Shown: positions 25,579 through 36,568 of the stretch, in pieces | Position numbering within the stretch: position 1 is the first letter of the stretch | Layout of the letters: every line of letters starts with the position of its first letter | Assembly (NCBI GenBank): GCA_003952965.2 | Contig: CM025851.1 | Coordinates: 21,848,080-21,912,079, forward strand | DNA from: Morella rubra | Lineage: Eukaryota > Streptophyta > Magnoliopsida > Fagales > Myricaceae | DNA length: 64,000 nt | Direction: 5' to 3' | Position numbers and translations under genes: made by a program | Notes under the pieces: generated by a model | The model's database searches: none | Seen by the model: the letters and a program-made list of their open reading frames with translations, nothing else | Told to the model about the DNA's origin: nothing

Positions 25579-26704
25579 AATCGGATATTGGACGTGAGAG
25601 GGAGAGAGGGAGGGGGTTTTGGACTGAGGAGCAGTCGTTGGGTCAAAGAAGCGTGTGATATGGGAGGGGTGGGGGTGCCTGGCGGGCGTATTAGAAGCGA
25701 ACCGAGCAGGAAGTTTCCTTGAAATTCAAGTTATTGGGAAAAGTAATTTTTTATTTTCTGGAGTGGTGTGGGCTTGGGTAGTGTGGGTTGGGGAGCACTG
25801 GCTTTGGGAGTGACGGAGTGGGCCTCGACTCATTTGGGGAACTTGACTACTTGATCCAAAAATACGTTTTATTTTTTTTTCCTTTTTTTGTTTTAATTCC
25901 AGAGGAATTCCTAGATATGGTAGACGTTATGCATTCAAATGTTAAATTCACCTGCCTAGAAAAAAAAATGTTAAATTCACATTCACATGTAATAAAATTC
26001 ATAAAAATAATTAAAAATATAACAAAGATTAAAGGTGGATAGCGATGAAATCAAGGCGGTTTTACTCCAACTGTAACCGCTACTAGCTATAGTGGTAACT
26101 CAATTTTTACCACCACCTCCGCCTTCACCAAGAGCGGAAACTACTTCATTATTGGGGCAGTTTAATAGTGGCAGTAGACAACTATCACCCATCATGAAGA
26201 GAGAGAGAAAGGGGGTTGCAAGGTATCGGAACAAGGGCTTGGAAAGGTGAAGACAAACAAAACTAATCTTTCATTTTGAGAAGCAAAACCAAAATAAAAT
26301 GAAACATTTTTGCAGATTCGCAAAATACATGGAAGGGTATTTTATTTTTATTTTAGACTTGATTATTTTATTTTTTATCTTGCCCCAACAAAATGACGGT
26401 ATTGTAGTTTGTTCTCCCGAAAATGCACACTCTGGCTTCGCCTCCGGCTAGATGGTAACTCTCCACCTATTTTTGTTTTAAGGATGTCTTGAGGAAATCC
26501 TCACTCTTTCTGACTCTCTTACATCCTCTTTTATAAGCCATGCAATATTAATTGCAAAATAAAACACTCTACCTCCTTTGTTTTAAGGAGGAAAACTAAG
26601 GAGATAAGAACGTACATTTAGAAATTGTATAAAAAGCTATATTAAACATATTATAAGTTATAGGTATTATCTGTCAGCTAACCAATCTTTCACCAGTAAT
26701 AAAA
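25579..26704. other. NAC upstream region (left)
   Basis: Presumed promoter followed by AT-rich sequence. No gene recognised. A GT/AC-rich patch at about 26,050-26,120 contains short inverted motifs. Confidence 0.4.
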
Positions 26705-26879
26705 CTCATGACCAGTGGCGGATGCAGGGGGCGGCCCTGGACACGCCACCCATTGCACCGCCCAAAAAAAAAACATGTTTACCCATGATTTTTTTTTTTT
26801 TGCGACCTAGTTGCCGGATTGCTGGTATCCGACCTGTGAGAAGTGCAGAATTCCCCTTTTGCGCATCTTAGCGTGGGCT

Positions 26880-27201
26880 GCTCGGTAGGGACTGCAGGGC
26901 TTTTTGAGTCTTGCTTATCCTTAGTATTTGATGTTTATGCTCTAATCCTGTGGTCGGCTGGCAGATGGAGTGTTGGATGACTGCTGTGAGAAGTTTCTTT
27001 TCAATGCATCCCCGACGTTCCTTTTGTTGGATACCTCGCAGGAAAAACAAATTTGCACATCGGTTAGCCAAGTGGGCTGCTGCGGTAGGGACTGCAGGGT
27101 GCTTTGGTTTTCTTTATGTTGATGTTATCCCAGCCCATGTGGCTGGTTGTGACTCTGAGTAGTTTGTATTTTATGTCAGTTCCGTAATTAGAAAAAAAAA
27201 A
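26880..27201 (+). pseudogene. LINE-type RNase H fragment nested in the hAT element (left)
   Basis: The frame around 26,950-27,162 reads FCWIPRRKNKFAHRLAKWAA and ends VAGCDSE, matching the end of the plant RVT_3/RNase H domain found at the C-terminus of LINE polyproteins. A 10-base poly(A) follows at 27,192-27,201. The upstream part differs from the right arm, where ESMLFESDCLSLVFDVL can be read in addition. It is a 5'-truncated retro-insert, not a working gene. Confidence 0.65.
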
Positions 27202-27540
27202 GTTAGTTATGAAGGAATAATATTAATAGTATTTTTCCTAGCTGCCAACTTTAGATTTTAGACTTTTGACGTACATACACATCTGACGGCTTATGTACAC
27301 ATTTGGTGTACCATTGATGATAATTACGCACTGATGTATTAAATTCGCATATCTTTGCCGCCTTAGTTATTCCGATATAAATGGGAAGCCCCACTCACCA
27401 AAAGAAAGTCCAGGTTAGATAAATACTTCTTTAAAAAATCGTACTCACTTGACAACAACGTCCATGCCGAATTGTAAATTCTTGCTACGAAGATGGTTGA
27501 GACAAAATAAATACTCTATTTCTATTAGTTTATCGACTTA

Positions 27541-27760
27541 TTGAGTTGGCATTAGTTTTACCAGTTGCGAATGCAACCGTTGAAAGAGTATTTTCTGCGA
27601 TGAAGATCATCAAGAGTGATTTGCGTAATAGGATGGAAGATGACTAGATGAATGATTGCATGATAGTATACATTGAGCAAGAAGTTTTTAAAACTATTGA
27701 GAACGAAGCCATTTTGCAACATTTTTAGAAGATGCAAAAACGTAAGATGCAATTATCATC
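27541..27760 (+). pseudogene. hAT transposase dimerisation domain remnant (left)
   Basis: Translation gives LALVLPVANATVERVFSAMK followed by IIKSDLRNRMEDD, then an in-frame stop and MNDCMIVYIEQEVF, with another stop before KMQKRKMQ. The VATVERxFSAMK motif is the hallmark of the C-terminal hAT dimerisation region. Two stops and the lack of an N-terminal part show it is dead. Confidence 0.8.
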
Positions 27761-27944
27761 TCTCAGTCGTAGTACATAGTACGGTATGTGTATTCTAATA
27801 TTTTTAATGCTTTTAGTCTTTAATTTTCAATATTGTAACTCTAAGATAATTTTTTGCATTATGAAGGAAAAAAATTTCTTGTCATTTCAAGTTTAAAGTT
27901 CGATCCCCATGAATTTTTATCCTAGATCCGCCACTGCTCACGAC

Positions 27945-30925
27945 TCAAATAATAGATGAGGTGAGAGGTCACTACATGTGTCCAAAGTCTGTTGTAACGT
28001 TGACCCTCCAATACGACTAAATTAGGCTAAATCTGCCCAAATTCGATTTATTGTGAGTGATTCGAATTGTTTCTCGTTATATAAAAAACAAAAAACAAAT
28101 ATTTTAACCTAAAAACTAAAAACTTTTACAATATTAAACCAAAACACAAATAAGAGCGCACAAAAATAGAAGTCCATGTGTAAGGAGAACATTAATAAAA
28201 TCAAACTCAAAATCGATTTGGTAACGTCTTTGAAATTGATAAAATTCGTAGTTGTTCAACTAGGTTATAATTAATGAATATATAGTTATTAATAAACATA
28301 TTGATCTTAATCTTATTGACCAATTTAAAGTTGTTAATTACTTGAATAAGTCTTGTATAATCTTTGTATACCTTTATGATATTACTTTTTACTATACAAC
28401 AAGAGCAAATCAAGATTTTTGTAAAGAATACTTACCCAAAAAACAAAAAAAAAGATTTTTGTAAATATGAAAAGGAATTATTTTCCTGTCATTATATGGC
28501 TTCTGGTGGTTTTGTTGTAATTTGCTCGAATTAATACAGTTAACATTTAATTATTATCAATATTTCTGATTTCCATGGTCAATATTATTAACACCTATTT
28601 TCAATGGCTTTTATTTAAGAATCATCTAAATATAATTAGGGGACTTTCTTTTCTTGTACCTTTAATTATATGATACACGTATTTAGGGTTACGTATAAGC
28701 GGTGGCTATGGCAATTTCTGCCCCAACTGCCACCGGCCCTATTAGGAGAGGAAACCGGCACGGCAGCACCTAATGGTGGCAATGGTGGTCCATACCAACA
28801 AGTCACAAATCTCAACAAAAATTCTAAAAAAATCTACCAAAATCATCAAATCACAACAGAACTTTTCAAAGTGCAATTAAACTTATCAAATCAGGAAAAA
28901 AAAAACTTTTAAAATCACAATCGAATCTCATCAAATCACAATAAAACTCAACCAAATCGCAAATAAAAAGTATAAGCCCAAAGGAAAGAGAGATGTAGAG
29001 AGCTGGAGTTGCATAGAGGAAGAGATAATGTTTGTAGTCACCAATCTTGAGGAATAGATAGGGACCATAAAGAGAGACCGAAAGAAAATGGGGAGGAAGT
29101 GGCTACGAGGGAGGGGAGGGAACCTAAAAGGAACAACCCAGCTCTAAATGTCGCTGTTTCGCTTAAACATACAAAAAATAAAATAAAACTGCTGGTGGTG
29201 GTGTCAGGTGAAATTGAATACCAGTACCAGTATCACTGGTAAGCAGAGTGCCGATACCGGTGCTTTCCCCTACACATACTGAATTTGTGATTGTAAAATA
29301 TTTGGAACAACCTATGCCATGCCAAACTCAGTGGTTGGGATTTAGGTAATCTTGTTAAAAAGAATACTAAGTTTAATCAGGACATCACTAGTCAGAAAAA
29401 CCTCAATAATTTTACCACACGTTCACACGTGTATGGCTTAGAAGCAATAAACGCTTTCAAATGATAAATATGATTGATAAAAAAGAAAGAAAAAACAAGA
29501 AAAGAAAGAAAAGATTCTTCTTCCAAACCACATTATTTTACGAGGTATCACAATCTTTTTCAAGTTGTTGTATCAATTGGATAATCTAATTCGAAAAGAA
29601 ATAAACATAATATATAAACTTTACAACATTCAATATTTTTTATATTAATTATTAGACAGTATAGGCCTTACCGTGTTCAATAACAAAGTTATTCAAATAA
29701 GAATCTCACAACCTGACCAATTTTTTACCCGCGATCCAATACTAATCCATTGATATCATGGATATCATTTTCATTTATACTAATTATTGGACTTAATCTT
29801 TCACAACAAAAACAATATTTTTTCACAATTTTTTAACTTAATTGACCTTTTTATTTTTTGAGATTGTTTTTACAAATTAATTGATATTAAAATTATCTGT
29901 AATTTTTTGTCTCAATTAGATGATATAATTCAAAAAGAGATAGATATAACATATAAAGCTTATAACATAACATTCAGTAATAACCGTATGAATTGTCAAA
30001 TAATGCAAGCCTTAAAATATTCAAACATGATAGTTTTTATTTCTGAATTGTCTACACCAAATAACAAATTAGAGAATATTCTAATGCATGTCATAGATAA
30101 AGCTGTTTTTTTTCCCCCTCAAGCAATTACATTATCACCATGAGCTATCCAATGGCTCTCTTTGTTCTTATACGCAGCTATCCAGTGGCTCAGCCAGAAA
30201 AGCGAGGCTCCTATGGTAAGCAAAGATGAGTTCGCCCTCTTCAAATCGCCAGCCTCCAAAAACATCCAAAAAAAAAATCTGCGAGTTATTTTTTCTCTCT
30301 CTCTCTCTCTCCACTTGCAAAAAGCCTCTAGCGGAGCCTAGAGCATAAAAGAAGTATCTAGAACACAGTTTACCGCCTTGAAAGAAAAAAAAAATTAAAT
30401 TAAACAGGTCGACTTATTAGACATTAGATATAAATACATAAAATACTTCTAAAACCCCTTATATACTCCTCTACAGTTGTAATATTTGGAATACCGGTCC
30501 CTGGCTTTGTCTCTCTGAAACTCTCTATTTAAGTCCGTCGGAACCGAAACGAAAAGCTGACCGTTTGTGGTTTTCGCCTCTGACAGCGAAGATGAGGTGT
30601 GGTTCATCGCTCTTTATGTGATTACTGTATTTATGGTGTTGCTTTTTTTTATTAATCTTCTTTCCTAGAACCCTAATGTTCGAGGTAGCGTGGGCAGCGA
30701 GTTTGTGGTTTTGTTTGGTTACTGAGAAACATTAATACGATAAATGGTAGATTTTTACAGTTGGCTCAACTAAGCATTGTAAAGCTATCAGACCGAGGCT
30801 TTTTAGTTTAAGCTCTTTTTTAATATTGTAGTTTTTGTTCCTTTTTTGTCCGGGCAAATAAACAGAGAGCCAGGGTGGCGGTTGAGCATTTTGATTTAAG
30901 AGAAGTTTGATTTTGCAACTGTTTC
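27945..30925. other. Non-coding inner end of the left arm
   Basis: No recognised gene. About 28,800-28,960 has several imperfect repeats of 'catcaaatcacaa'. 29,220-29,270 has local repeats of 'accagta'. A CT microsatellite lies at 30,295-30,311. From about 30,470 to 30,600 the sequence looks like a plus-strand promoter and leader (CTATTTAAG, CT-rich stretches, then gaagATGAG followed by a donor-like GTGTGG), but any coding exon would lie in or beyond the spacer. Confidence 0.4.
29565..29980 (+). repeat. Two diverged direct copies about 340 bp apart (left)
   Basis: The block at 29,569 (caattggataatctaattcg, then aaaagaaataaacataatat) recurs at 29,913 (caattagatgatataattca, then aaaagagatagatataacat). 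The intervening parts are AT-rich. The same pair is mirrored in the right arm (about 32,000-32,415). Unknown family. Confidence 0.45.
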
Positions 30926-31054
30926 GTCGCGGAGAGTATGGAGGGAAACGAAACAAAGAGGAAATCCAATTTTTTGTTGTTTTCTGGGATAAATTTGTCC
31001 TACTGTTTGTCAGGATCCAAAACAGAGGGTTACAGTCTAAGTTCATTCGTCGAT
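30926..31054. other. 129-bp spacer between the palindrome arms
   Basis: Unique sequence between the last matching base of the left arm and the first of the right arm. It does not resemble the flanks in either orientation, and no ORF or repeat is apparent. It would be the loop of the inverted repeat. Confidence 0.85.
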
Positions 31055-34000
31055 GAAACAGTTGCAAAATCAAACTTCTCTTAAATCAAAATGCTCAACC
31101 GCCACCCTGGCTCTCTGTTTATTTGCCCGGACAAAAAAGGAACAAAAACTACAATATTAAAAAAGAGCTTAAACTAAAAAGCCTCGGTCTGATAGCTTTA
31201 CAATGCTTAGTTGAGCCAACTGTAAAAATCTACCATTTATCGTATTAATGTTTCTCAGTAACCAAACAAAACCACAAACTCGCTGCCCACGCTACCTCGA
31301 ACATTAGGGTTCTAGGAAAGAAGATTAATAAAAAAAAGCAACACCATAAATACAGTAATCACATAAAGAGCGATGAACCACACCTCATCTTCGCTGTCAG
31401 AGGCGAAAACCACAAACGGTCAGCTTTTCGTTTCGGTTCCGACGGACTTAAATAGAGAGTTTCAGAGAGACAAAGCCAGGGACCGGTATTCCAAATATTA
31501 CAACTGTAGAGGAGTATATAAGGGGTTTTAGAAGTATTTTATGTATTTATATCTAATGTCTAATAAGTCGACCTGTTTAATTTAATTTTTTTTTTCTTTC
31601 AAGGCGGTAAACTGTGTTCTAGATACTTCTTTTATGCTCTAGGCTCCGCTAGAGGCTTTTTGCAAGTGGAGAGAGAGAGAGAGAGAAAAAATAACTCGCA
31701 GATTTTTTTTTTGGATGTTTTTGGAGGCTGGCGATTTGAAGAGGGCGAACTCATCTTTGCTTACCATAGGAGCCTCGCTTTTCTGGCTGAGCCACTGGAT
31801 AGCTGCGTATAAGAACAAAGAGAGCCATTGGATAGCTCATGGTGATAATGTAATTGCTTGAGGGGGAAAAAAAACAGCTTTATCTATGACATGCATTAGA
31901 ATATTCTCTAATTTGTTATTTGGTGTAGACAATTCAGAAATAAAAACTATCATGTTTGAATATTTTAAGGCTTGCATTATTTGACAATTCATACGGTTAT
32001 TACTGAATGTTATGTTATAAGCTTTATATGTTATATCTATCTCTTTTTGAATTATATCATCTAATTGAGACAAAAAATTACAGATAATTTTAATATCAAT
32101 TAATTTGTAAAAACAATCTCAAAAAATAAAAAGGTCAATTAAGTTAAAAAATTGTGAAAAAATATTGTTTTTGTTGTGAAAGATTAAGTCCAATAATTAG
32201 TATAAATGAAAATGATATCCATGATATCAATGGATTAGTATTGGATCGCGGGTAAAAAATTGGTCAGGTTGTGAGATTCTTATTTGAATAACTTTGTTAT
32301 TGAACACGGTAAGGCCTATACTGTCTAATAATTAATATAAAAAATATTGAATGTTGTAAAGTTTATATATTATGTTTATTTCTTTTCGAATTAGATTATC
32401 CAATTGATACAACAACTTGAAAAAGATTGTGATACCTCGTAAAATAATGTGGTTTGGAAGAAGAATCTTTTCTTTCTTTTCTTTTTTTTTTTTTTTTTTT
32501 TTCTTTCATTTTTTCTTTTTTATCAATCATATTTATCATTTGAAAGCGTTTATTGCTTCTAAGCCATACACGTGTGAACGTGTGGTAAAATTATTGAGGT
32601 TTTTCTGACTAGTGATGTCCTGATTAAACTTAGTATTCTTTTTAACAAGATTACCTAAATCCCAACCACTGAGTTTGGCATGGCATAGGTTGTTCCAAAT
32701 ATTTTACAATCACAAATTCAGTATGTGTAGGGGAAAGCACCGGTATCGGCACTCTGCTTACCAGTGATACTGGTACTGGTATTCAATTTCACCTGACACC
32801 ACCACCAGCAGTTTTATTTTATTTTTTGTATGTTTAAGCGAAACAGCGACATTTAGAGCTGGGTTGTTCCTTTTAGGTTCCCTCCCCTCCCTCGTAGCCA
32901 CTTCCTCCCCATTTTCTTTCGGTCTCTCTTTATGGTCCCTATCTATTCCTCAAGATTGGTGACTACAAACATTATCTCTTCCTCTATGCAACTCCAGCTC
33001 TCTACATCTCTCTTTCCTTTGGGCTTATACTTTTTATTTGCGATTTGGTTGAGTTTTATTGTGATTTGATGAGATTCGATTGTGATTTTAAAAGTTTTTT
33101 TTTTCCTGATTTGATAAGTTTAATTGCACTTTGAAAAGTTCTGTTGTGATTTGATGATTTTGGTAGATTTTTTTAGAATTTTTGTTGAGATTTGTGACTT
33201 GTTGGTATGGACCACCATTGCCACCATTAGGTGCTGCCGTGCCGGTTTCCTCTCCTAATAGGGCCGGTGGCAGTTGGGGCAGAAATTGCCATAGCCACCG
33301 CTTATACGTAACCCTAAATACGTGTATCATATAATTAAAGGTACAAGAAAAGAAAGTCCCCTAATTATATTTAGATGATTCTTAAATAAAAGCCATTGAA
33401 AATAGGTGTTAATAATATTGACCATGGAAATCAGAAATATTGATAATAATTAAATGTTAACTGTATTAATTCGAGCAAATTACAACAAAACCACCAGAAG
33501 CCATATAATGACAGGAAAATAATTCCTTTTCATATTTACAAAAATCTTTTTTTTTGTTTTTTGGGTAAGTATTCTTTACAAAAATCTTGATTTGCTCTTG
33601 TTGTATAGTAAAAAGTAATATCATAAAGGTATACAAAGATTATACAAGACTTATTCAAGTAATTAACAACTTTAAATTGGTCAATAAGATTAAGATCAAT
33701 ATGTTTATTAATAACTATATATTCATTAATTATAACCTAGTTGAACAACTACGAATTTTATCAATTTCAAAGACGTTACCAAATCGATTTTGAGTTTGAT
33801 TTTATTAATGTTCTCCTTACACATGGACTTCTATTTTTGTGCGCTCTTATTTGTGTTTTGGTTTAATATTGTAAAAGTTTTTAGTTTTTAGGTTAAAATA
33901 TTTGTTTTTTGTTTTTTATATAACGAGAAACAATTCGAATCACTCACAATAAATCGAATTTGGGCAGATTTAGCCTAATTTAGTCGTATTGGAGGGTCAA

Positions 34001-34055
34001 CGTTACAACAGACTTTGGACACATGTAGTGACCTCTCACCTCATCTATTATTTGA
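31055..34055. other. Non-coding inner end of the right arm
   Basis: Mirror of 27,945-30,925, with the same repeats, the GA microsatellite at about 31,669-31,685 and no recognised gene. A poly(T) run at 32,483-32,502 is longer and less interrupted than its left counterpart. Confidence 0.4.
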
Positions 34056-34239
34056 GTCGTGAGCAGTGGCGGATCTAGGATAAAAATTCATGGGGATCGA
34101 ACTTTAAACTTGAAATGACAAGAAATTTTTTTCCTTCATAATGCAAAAAATTATCTTAGAGTTACAATATTGAAAATTAAAGACTAAAAGCATTAAAAAT
34201 ATTAGAATACACATACCGTACTATGTACTACGACTGAGA

Positions 34240-34459
34240 GATGATAATTGCATCTTACGTTTTTGCATCTTCTAAAAATGTTGCAAAATGGCTTCGTTCT
34301 CAATAGTTTAAAAAATTTCTTCTCATGTATACTATCATGCAATCATTCATCTAGTCATCTCCATCCTATTACGCAAATCACTCTTGATGATCTTCATCGC
34401 AGAAAATACTCTTTCAACGGTTGCATCGCAACTGTAAAACTAATGCCAACTCAATAAGT
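34240..34459 (-). pseudogene. hAT transposase dimerisation domain remnant (right)
   Basis: Mirror of 27,541-27,760 with the same stops plus a few extra differences (for example ttcttctcatgtata in place of ttcttgctcaatgtata, and a missing base near 34,427). Confidence 0.75.
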
Positions 34460-34792
34460 CGATAAACTAATAGAAATAGAGTATTTATTTTGTCTCAACC
34501 ATCTTCGTAGCAAGAATTTACAATTCGGCATGGACGTTGTTGTCAAGTGAGTACGATTTTTTAAAGAAGTATTTATCTAACCTGGACTTTCTTTTGGTGA
34601 GTGGGGCTTCCCATTTATATCGGAATAACTAAGGCGGCAAAGATATGCGAATTTAATACATCAGTGCGTAATTATCATCAATGGTACACCAAATGTGTAC
34701 ATAAGCCGTCAGATGTGTATGTACGTCAAAAGTCTAAAATCTAAAGTTGGCAGCTAGGAAAAATACTATTAATATTATTCCTTCATAACTAA

Positions 34793-35154
34793 CTTTTTTT
34801 TTTCTAATTACGGAACTGACATAAAATACAAACTACTCAGAGTCACAACCAGCCACATGGGCTGGGATAACATCAACATAAAGAAAACCAAAGCACCCTG
34901 CAGTCCCTACCGCAGCAGCCCACTTGGCTAACCGATGTGCAAATTTGTTTTTCCTGCGAGGTATCCAACAAAAGGAACGTCGGGGATGCATTGAAAAGAA
35001 ACTTCTCACAGCAGTCATCCAACACTCCATCTGCCAGCCGACCACAGGATTAGAGCATAACACATCAAATACTAAGGATAAGCAATCCGACTCAAAAAGC
35101 ATGGACTCCAGACCCACCTCACCTAAGTCGCTGAAGAAGAAGAAGAAAAATTGA
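34793..35154 (-). pseudogene. LINE-type RNase H fragment nested in the hAT element (right)
   Basis: This copy keeps more of the RNase H domain than the left one: LGEVGLESMLFESDCLSLVF, then VVGWQMECW, CWIPRRKNKFAHRLAKWAAA and the terminal VAGCDSE. Acidic residues of the domain (E, D in ESMLFESD) are visible. A poly(A) tail lies at about 34,794-34,803 in the reverse sense. Confidence 0.65.
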
Positions 35155-36421
35155 GTTGACTTGGATCTATGGGGATCGGGCATCCACAGGTCTAGGCCAA
35201 AAAAAAAAAAATTTACATGTAAACTTTTTTTTTTGGGCGGTGCAATGGGTGGCAGCCGTCCAGGGCCGCCCCTTGCATCCGCCACTGGTCATGAGTTTTA
35301 TTACTGGTGAAAGATTGGTTAGCTGACAGATAATACCTATAACTTATAATATGTTTAATATAGCTTTTTATACAATTTCTAAATGTACGTTCTTATCTCC
35401 TTAGTTTTCCTCCTTAAAACAAAGGAGGTAGAGTGTTTTATTTTGCAATTAATATTGCATGGCTTATAAAAGAGGATGTAAGAGAGTCAGAAAGAGTGAG
35501 GATTTCCTCAAGACATCCTTAAAACAAAAATAGGTGGAGAGTTACCATCTAGCCGGAGGCGAAGCCAGAGTGTGCATTTTCGGGAGAACAAACTACAATA
35601 CCGTCATTTTGTTGGGGCAAGATAAAAAATAAAATAATCAAGTCTAAAATAAAAATAAAATACCCTTCCATGTATTTTGCGAATCTGCAAAAATGTTTCA
35701 TTTTATTTTGGTTTTGCTTCTCAAAATGAAAGATTAGTTTTGTTTGTCTTCACCTTTCCAAGCCCTTGTTCCGATACCTTGCAACCCCCTTTCTCTCTCT
35801 TTTCATGATGGGTGATAGTTGTCTACTGCCACTATTAAACTGCCCCAATAATGAAGTAGTTTCCGCTCTTGGTGAAGGCGGAGGTGGTGGTAAAAATTGA
35901 GTTACCACTATAGCTAGTAGCGGTTACAGTTGGAGTAAAACCGCCTTGATTTCATCGCTATCCACCTTTAATCTTTGTTATATTTTTAATTATTTTTATG
36001 AATTTTATTACATGTGAATGTGAATTTAACATTTTTTTTTCTAGGCAGGTGAATTTAACATTTGAATGCATAACGTCTACCATATCTAGGAATTCCTCTG
36101 GAATTAAAACAAAAAAAGGAAAAAAAAATAAAACGTATTTTTGGATCAAGTAGTCAAGTTCCCCAAATGAGTCGAGGCCCACTCCGTCACTCCCAAAGCC
36201 AGTGCTCCCCAACCCACACTACCCAAGCCCACACCACTCCAGAAAATAAAAAATTACTTTTCCCAATAACTTGAATTTCAAGGAAACTTCCTGCTCGGTT
36301 CGCTTCTAATACGCCCGCCAGGCACCCCCACCCCTCCCATATCACACGCTTCTTTGACCCAACGACTGCTCCTCAGTCCAAAACCCCCTCCCTCTCTCCC
36401 TCTCACGTCCAATATCCGATT

Positions 36422-36427
36422 ATGTAG
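36422..36427 (+). promoter_or_regulatory. Start-stop element (ATGTAG) upstream of the NAC gene (right)
   Basis: Mirror of 25,573-25,578: ATG followed directly by TAG, 147 bases upstream of the NAC start at 36,569, with no other ATG between. Confidence 0.35.
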
Positions 36428-36568
36428 AAATTCTCTCTCTTTTCCGAGATTCCAATTCTCATTCCGTTTGATCCCTCAAGAAAAACGAAAAACATCTTCC
36501 GTTTTTTTTTTTTTGGTTTTGATTAGGTGAGTGGGCAGTTAGCAAGGGTTTTTGTTCCCGAGGTATCG

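Larger units (their letters stand above)
26713..27936 (+). mobile_element. Non-autonomous hAT-family transposon (left)
   Basis: The element begins CAGTGGCGGATGCAGG and ends CCTAGATCCGCCACTG, an inverted terminal repeat of the hAT type. It is flanked by ctcatgac (26,705-26,712) and ctcacgac (27,937-27,944), an 8-bp target duplication with one mismatch. Only a decayed C-terminal transposase fragment remains (27,541-27,760). A RNase H-like fragment with poly(A) sits in its 5' half. The length is 1,224 bp, so it cannot encode a full transposase. Confidence 0.85.
13889..30925 (+). repeat. Left arm of a 17-kb near-identical inverted repeat
   Basis: This segment is the reverse complement of 31,055-48,154. 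The gene exons match base for base apart from scattered substitutions (for example NAC residue 49 Asp here, Glu there) and a few indels. Identity begins abruptly at the outer end near acgaatattgcgaatctg and ends at gttttgcaactgtttc. Two stretches differ more: the CSTF64 exon 8-9 region (14,800-15,250) and part of the hAT element (26,760-26,930). Confidence 0.93.
34064..35287 (-). mobile_element. Non-autonomous hAT-family transposon (right)
   Basis: Mirror copy of 26,713-27,936 and again 1,224 bp. Ends are CAGTGGCGGATCTAGG and TTGCATCCGCCACTG, with flanks gtcgtgag (34,056-34,063) and gtcatgag (35,288-35,295). Internally, 35,070-35,240 differs strongly from the left copy although both flanks match. 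Confidence 0.85.
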
